Assembly: GCA_040751955.1 (NCBI GenBank)
Contig: JBFMFY010000105.1
Location: forward strand, 1 to 6,847
Origin: SpSt-333 sp040751955
Lineage (GTDB): Bacteria > Bacteroidota > Ignavibacteria > UBA10030 > UBA8401
Direction of reading: 5' to 3'
DNA: 6,847 nt
In this document: positions 3,646 to 6,847 of the stretch, one piece after another
Layout of the letters: every line of letters starts with the position of its first letter
How positions within the stretch are numbered: the stretch's first letter is position 1
Program-made: the position numbers and the translations under genes
The notes under the pieces: model-generated
What the model was told of the DNA's origin: nothing
What the model saw: only the letters and a program-made list of their open reading frames with translations
Databases searched by the model: none

Positions 3646-6600
3646 ATGACCAAGCAAACATTCCAGTCTCTCATCGCACTTCTGTTCATCCTTTCCGGTG
3701 CGACAGGACTTGTCTATCAGATCGTCTGGTTCAAATATCTTTCACTCTTCCTCGGCAACACCACGTACGCGCAAACTATCGTCCTCGCCACATTCATGGG
3801 AGGTCTTGCCATCGGCGCAGCGCTGTGGGGAAGGAGAGCGGACAACATCCACAAACCGGTGATGCTCTATGCGATACTCGAACTGGGAATTGCCGCGTAC
3901 TGTTTTTTCTTTCCGAATATCCTCGGCGTCGTTAAATCGGTCTTCTTTGATGTTGTGATCTCTCTGAACATGGAGGTCGGCTCGGCGTCGCTCCTGTTCC
4001 TGAAATTGATCGTCAGCGCGCTGATGCTGTTGGTCCCGACGATCCTGATGGGGGGAACCCTTCCCGTTCTCGTGAAAGGAATTACGAACCGTATTGAAGA
4101 ATCGGGACGTTCGGTTGCGATATTGTATTTCCTCAACAGTTTCGGCGCGGTGATCGGTTCGTTGATGGGGGGATTCATTCTGATCCGGCTCGTTGGACTG
4201 GAAGCGACGATCGGCAGCACGGCGATATTGAATGCGGCGATCGGGTTCATCGCTCTCTTTCTCTCATTGCAAAATTATGAATTGAAAGACGATCCAACGT
4301 CGCCGTCATCGGTACAATCTGCAAAACCGCAATCGTTTACGAAAAAAGAAATTGTCATCGCCATTCTTATCGCAGGCATTTCAGGACTTGCATCGATGAT
4401 CTACGAAGTGACATGGGTGCGGATGCTGACGCCGGTCTTCGGCTCTTCGACCTATTCGTTCTCGCTGATGCTCGTCGCATTCATTTCGGGGATCACGCTC
4501 GGAAGCTGGATCGTGTCGAAGCAGATCGGCACGATGAAGAACACGTTCGGATTCCTGGCGACGTGCCAGTTCGGCGTCGTCATTGCGATGCTGATGTCGC
4601 TGCCGATCTACAGCCGCATTCCGTATCTATTTTGGAAGGCGAGCACGATCCTCACAAAATCCGACACGACGTATCCGCTGTATCTTGCGTTTCAATTCGC
4701 ATTCTGCTTTTTCATCATGTTCATCCCGACGATCTTTTTGGGAATGTCGCTTCCGGTTGCAAGCCACATTGCATCGCGCAGCATCGAGAAACTCGGTCGG
4801 ACGATCGGCAATGTCTTTTCGATCAATACGGTCGGAACTGTGATCGGTTCGTTGGCGGCAGGATTGCTGCTTGTTCCGCTCTTCGGTATTCAGCGAACTG
4901 TCGAGATTGCCATCGGCATCAATGTGCTTGCAGGGGTGATCATCCTGTTTGCAGATTCGGTGCGTACCATGGCAAAGAAGGTGGTGATCGTTTCAACGGT
5001 ACTCGTTTTGTCGGTCGGTTATTCACTGTTTGCGAGCGACTGGAGCCAGTTGATGTTCTATTCGGGTGTTTTCCGGATGCTGGTGAAACAGGATATCCAG
5101 GCGCCGAAAACGTTCGAAGAATTTGTCTTCCGGACAAATCAGAAAACGGATCTCTATTACAAGGAAGGGACGACGGCAACGGTTGCGGTTGTGAATGCGG
5201 TCGCCGCCGGCAAGCAGCAGAATGTTCTTATCATCAACGGAAAAGCGGATGCATCGTCCGTCGGCGATCTGCCGACGCAGATCCTGCTCGCTCAATTGCC
5301 GATGCTGCTTCACTCGAGACCGGACACTGCGCTTATCATCGGGTACGGCAGCGGCGTAACGGCAGGAAGCATTCTGACACACGATATTAAATCGGTGGAC
5401 TGCGTGGAGATCTCCCCTGAGGTAATGGAGGCGTCGAAACATTTTGAGCATGTGAACGGGAAACCGTTATCCGACCCGCGGTTCACTCTGCATCTCGAGG
5501 ATGCGCATGCATTCCTCAGCATGACGCCGAAGCAGTACGATGTGATCATCAGTGAGCCCTCCAACCCGTGGATCGCGGGGATTGGCAACCTCTATTCTGT
5601 TGACTTCTTTAAGAAGTGTAAAGAGAAATTACGGATAGACGGATTGATGGTGCAGTGGTTCCACCTGTATGAAATTGACGATGAGATCTTCAAACTAGTG
5701 CTGCGGACGTTTCAGAAGGAATTTCCGTTCACAACAGTATGGCACTCGCTGCGTAACGATGTCTTGCTCGTCGGTGCGCAGCATCCGATCCAATTCAGCA
5801 TGGAATCATTGAGGCGGAAAGTGCTGAACGAAAAGGTGAGCAAAGACCTTGCGCGGGTCGATCTCAACCACATCCCGTCAATCCTTTCGTTGCAAAGTCT
5901 TTCGAGCAAGCAGGCAAAAGATTACGCCGGGACGGGAATCCTGAACACTGAAGACAAGCCGTACCTGGAATACACTGCGCCGCGCGCCTTATTTGCCAGC
6001 AAAGGGGTGAATGAGTACCGGTTCTACGACGAACGGTCGAACATCGTGAGCGAAGACTTATTCCTGTCGATTTACAACCGGCGGTTTCCTCTCTCTTCAG
6101 GTGACGCTTACAAAATTGCCGTTGTCAACGCCGATGCAGAACGCGGGGACCAGAATATGGCGTACTCGCTGCTCAAGGAACTGCATGCACAATTTCCGAA
6201 AGACCAGGACATTCTTGTGCGCCTCGGAGCGCTTGCCGGACAGTTGGGGAGGATCGAAGAGAGCAGGGAATATCTTGCGCAACTGTCGAAGATGCGCCCG
6301 AATGACCCGATCATTTTGTCACAGTACGCGTGGTTGAAGTTTTCGAGCGAACGCCCTGTTTCGTCGTACCTCAGTTCCACTTCGATGGACGAATGTGAAC
6401 AACTGATGTTGAAAGCGATTGCGCTGACGAAGGACACCGTTGATACGTACCACATCCGCCTCGGTGATATGTTCTTCGCATTTCAACAGTTCCAAAAAGC
6501 GGCAGATCATTACTGGCGGGCGCTTGAAATCCGACAGCAATTCGATTATATAGAGAACGAGCATATTGCGGATTTGTTGATGAAACTTTCCAAGGCATGT

Positions 6601-6723
6601 TACTTCGGCGGCGATTTAAAGAAGGCGTTGGAGTTTGCCGCCCACGCCAGCGTGCAAAATCCGGCGAGCGAAGAGATTAAGGATTACATGTACAAGATTG
6701 CAATGAGACAATTGGAAGAATAA
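3646..6723 (+). CDS. Fused polytopic membrane / spermidine-synthase-like protein with TPR-like tail
   Basis: The 1025-residue protein has three parts. Residues ~7-215 and ~236-460 are two related multi-span membrane units: LSGATGLVYQIVW (16-28) in the first matches ISGLASMIYEVTW (245-257) in the second. Residues ~470-740 form a spermidine-synthase-like Rossmann domain with NGKADAS (531-537), the SAM-binding loop GYGSG (566-570), acidic E588 in VEISP, ED (618-619) and ISEPSNPW (635-642). Classical SpeE has a catalytic Asp in the D-S/C-x-DP motif at that last site; here it reads SEPSNP, as in other 'fused MFS/spermidine synthase' proteins, so ordinary aminopropyl transfer is uncertain. Residues ~815-1025 are alpha-helical and TPR-like. 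The Rossmann and TPR parts are probably cytoplasmic. The ATG at 3646 lacks a clear ribosome site but fits the start of the first membrane span. No other polyamine genes are nearby. Confidence 0.88.
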   Translation: MTKQTFQSLIALLFILSGATGLVYQIVWFKYLSLFLGNTTYAQTIVLATFMGGLAIGAALWGRRADNIHKPVMLYAILELGIAAYCFFFPNILGVVKSVFFDVVISLNMEVGSASLLFLKLIVSALMLLVPTILMGGTLPVLVKGITNRIEESGRSVAILYFLNSFGAVIGSLMGGFILIRLVGLEATIGSTAILNAAIGFIALFLSLQNYELKDDPTSPSSVQSAKPQSFTKKEIVIAILIAGISGLASMIYEVTWVRMLTPVFGSSTYSFSLMLVAFISGITLGSWIVSKQIGTMKNTFGFLATCQFGVVIAMLMSLPIYSRIPYLFWKASTILTKSDTTYPLYLAFQFAFCFFIMFIPTIFLGMSLPVASHIASRSIEKLGRTIGNVFSINTVGTVIGSLAAGLLLVPLFGIQRTVEIAIGINVLAGVIILFADSVRTMAKKVVIVSTVLVLSVGYSLFASDWSQLMFYSGVFRMLVKQDIQAPKTFEEFVFRTNQKTDLYYKEGTTATVAVVNAVAAGKQQNVLIINGKADASSVGDLPTQILLAQLPMLLHSRPDTALIIGYGSGVTAGSILTHDIKSVDCVEISPEVMEASKHFEHVNGKPLSDPRFTLHLEDAHAFLSMTPKQYDVIISEPSNPWIAGIGNLYSVDFFKKCKEKLRIDGLMVQWFHLYEIDDEIFKLVLRTFQKEFPFTTVWHSLRNDVLLVGAQHPIQFSMESLRRKVLNEKVSKDLARVDLNHIPSILSLQSLSSKQAKDYAGTGILNTEDKPYLEYTAPRALFASKGVNEYRFYDERSNIVSEDLFLSIYNRRFPLSSGDAYKIAVVNADAERGDQNMAYSLLKELHAQFPKDQDILVRLGALAGQLGRIEESREYLAQLSKMRPNDPIILSQYAWLKFSSERPVSSYLSSTSMDECEQLMLKAIALTKDTVDTYHIRLGDMFFAFQQFQKAADHYWRALEIRQQFDYIENEHIADLLMKLSKACYFGGDLKKALEFAAHASVQNPASEEIKDYMYKIAMRQLEE

Positions 6724-6758
6724 AGCGGGGTCGGACTTCTTTTTCAATAAATAAAAAA

Positions 6759-6791
6759 GTCATTGCGAGGCGTTTTATGCCGAAGCAATCT
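6759..6791. repeat. CATTGCGAG...CGAAGCAATC element (copy B)
   Basis: The 33 bp are identical to 3269-3301 except for one base, and in the same orientation, exactly 3490 bp downstream. The pair brackets the whole 1025-residue gene. Similarity stops at both ends of the 33 bp. An AT-rich imperfect stem (GACTTCTTTTT, 6733-6743, against AAAAAAGTC, 6753-6761) lies between the stop codon and this element and could act as a weak terminator. Confidence 0.8.
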
Positions 6792-6803
6792 TAACTTTGT
6801 AAT

Positions 6804-6847
6804 ATGAGAAGAATATGCGCAGTATATATTCTTACAAATTTTACAAA
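6804..6847 (+). CDS. N-terminal fragment of a probable GIY-YIG nuclease (runs off right edge)
   Basis: From the ATG at 6804 the frame stays open to the window edge and reads MRRICAVYILTNFT. Small bacterial GIY-YIG family proteins typically begin with a short basic stretch, then 'xVYILTN', then a variable turn and 'LYIGVT'. The visible 14 residues match the first of these blocks, including the Tyr of the GIY equivalent (here VYI). The second block and the catalytic Arg/Glu are outside the window, so activity cannot be judged. No Shine-Dalgarno sequence is visible. It begins 12 bp after a CATTGCGAG repeat. Confidence 0.55.
   Translation, partial: MRRICAVYILTNFT

Noticed and set aside
4413..5390. 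325-codon plus-strand open frame inside the membrane protein gene
   Set aside because: It is an alternative frame of the 1025-residue gene, rich in Arg, His, Cys and Asp as expected of an off-frame read in biased codons.

Overview
The window looks like chromosomal DNA from an environmental bacterium, most plausibly of the Bacteroidota/Ignavibacteriota group. That placement is an inference and is weak. It rests on a fused membrane/spermidine-synthase-like protein, sparse Shine-Dalgarno sequences before some genes, and abundant short dispersed repeats of the 'CATTGCGAG...CGAAGCAATC' and 'GTCATTTCGAG' kinds. No rRNA, tRNA, CRISPR array or complete insertion sequence is visible.

Left part (1-1701): an accessory patch. 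A minus-strand gene with a strong ribosome binding site runs off the left edge; its 33 visible residues resemble the N-terminus of an HNH-endonuclease family. Next to it is a 60-codon minus-strand open stretch that looks like the tail of a decayed gene. Two type II toxin-antitoxin modules follow on the plus strand. The first is a RelE/HigB-like toxin followed by a NadS/HigA-like HTH antitoxin, with a near-consensus promoter and a palindromic operator between -35 and -10. The second is a BrnT-like toxin followed by a CopG/BrnA-like antitoxin. In both modules the antitoxin is intact and the toxin is broken by one lesion: an in-frame TGA in the first and a one-base frameshift in the second.

Middle part (1702-3080): a repeat-filled spacer, then an intact acyl-CoA dehydrogenase with both family signatures and the catalytic glutamate.

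Right part (3081-6847): about 560 bp without a gene, built almost entirely of dispersed repeats and inverted repeats, then a 1025-residue protein. This joins a two-unit polytopic membrane domain, a spermidine-synthase-like SAM-binding domain and a TPR-like tail. After it comes another copy of a 33-bp repeat that also lies upstream of the gene. At the edge is the first 44 nt of a gene that reads like a GIY-YIG nuclease.

The genes do not form one pathway. The two housekeeping-type genes (fatty-acid oxidation; a membrane-bound polyamine-synthase relative) sit among decaying defence/addiction modules, nuclease genes and mosaic repeats. The most interesting points are the parallel loss of both toxins, the likely leaderless and operator-controlled toxin promoter, repeats that carry a promoter-like sequence, and a repeat triplet whose central arm could pair with either neighbour.
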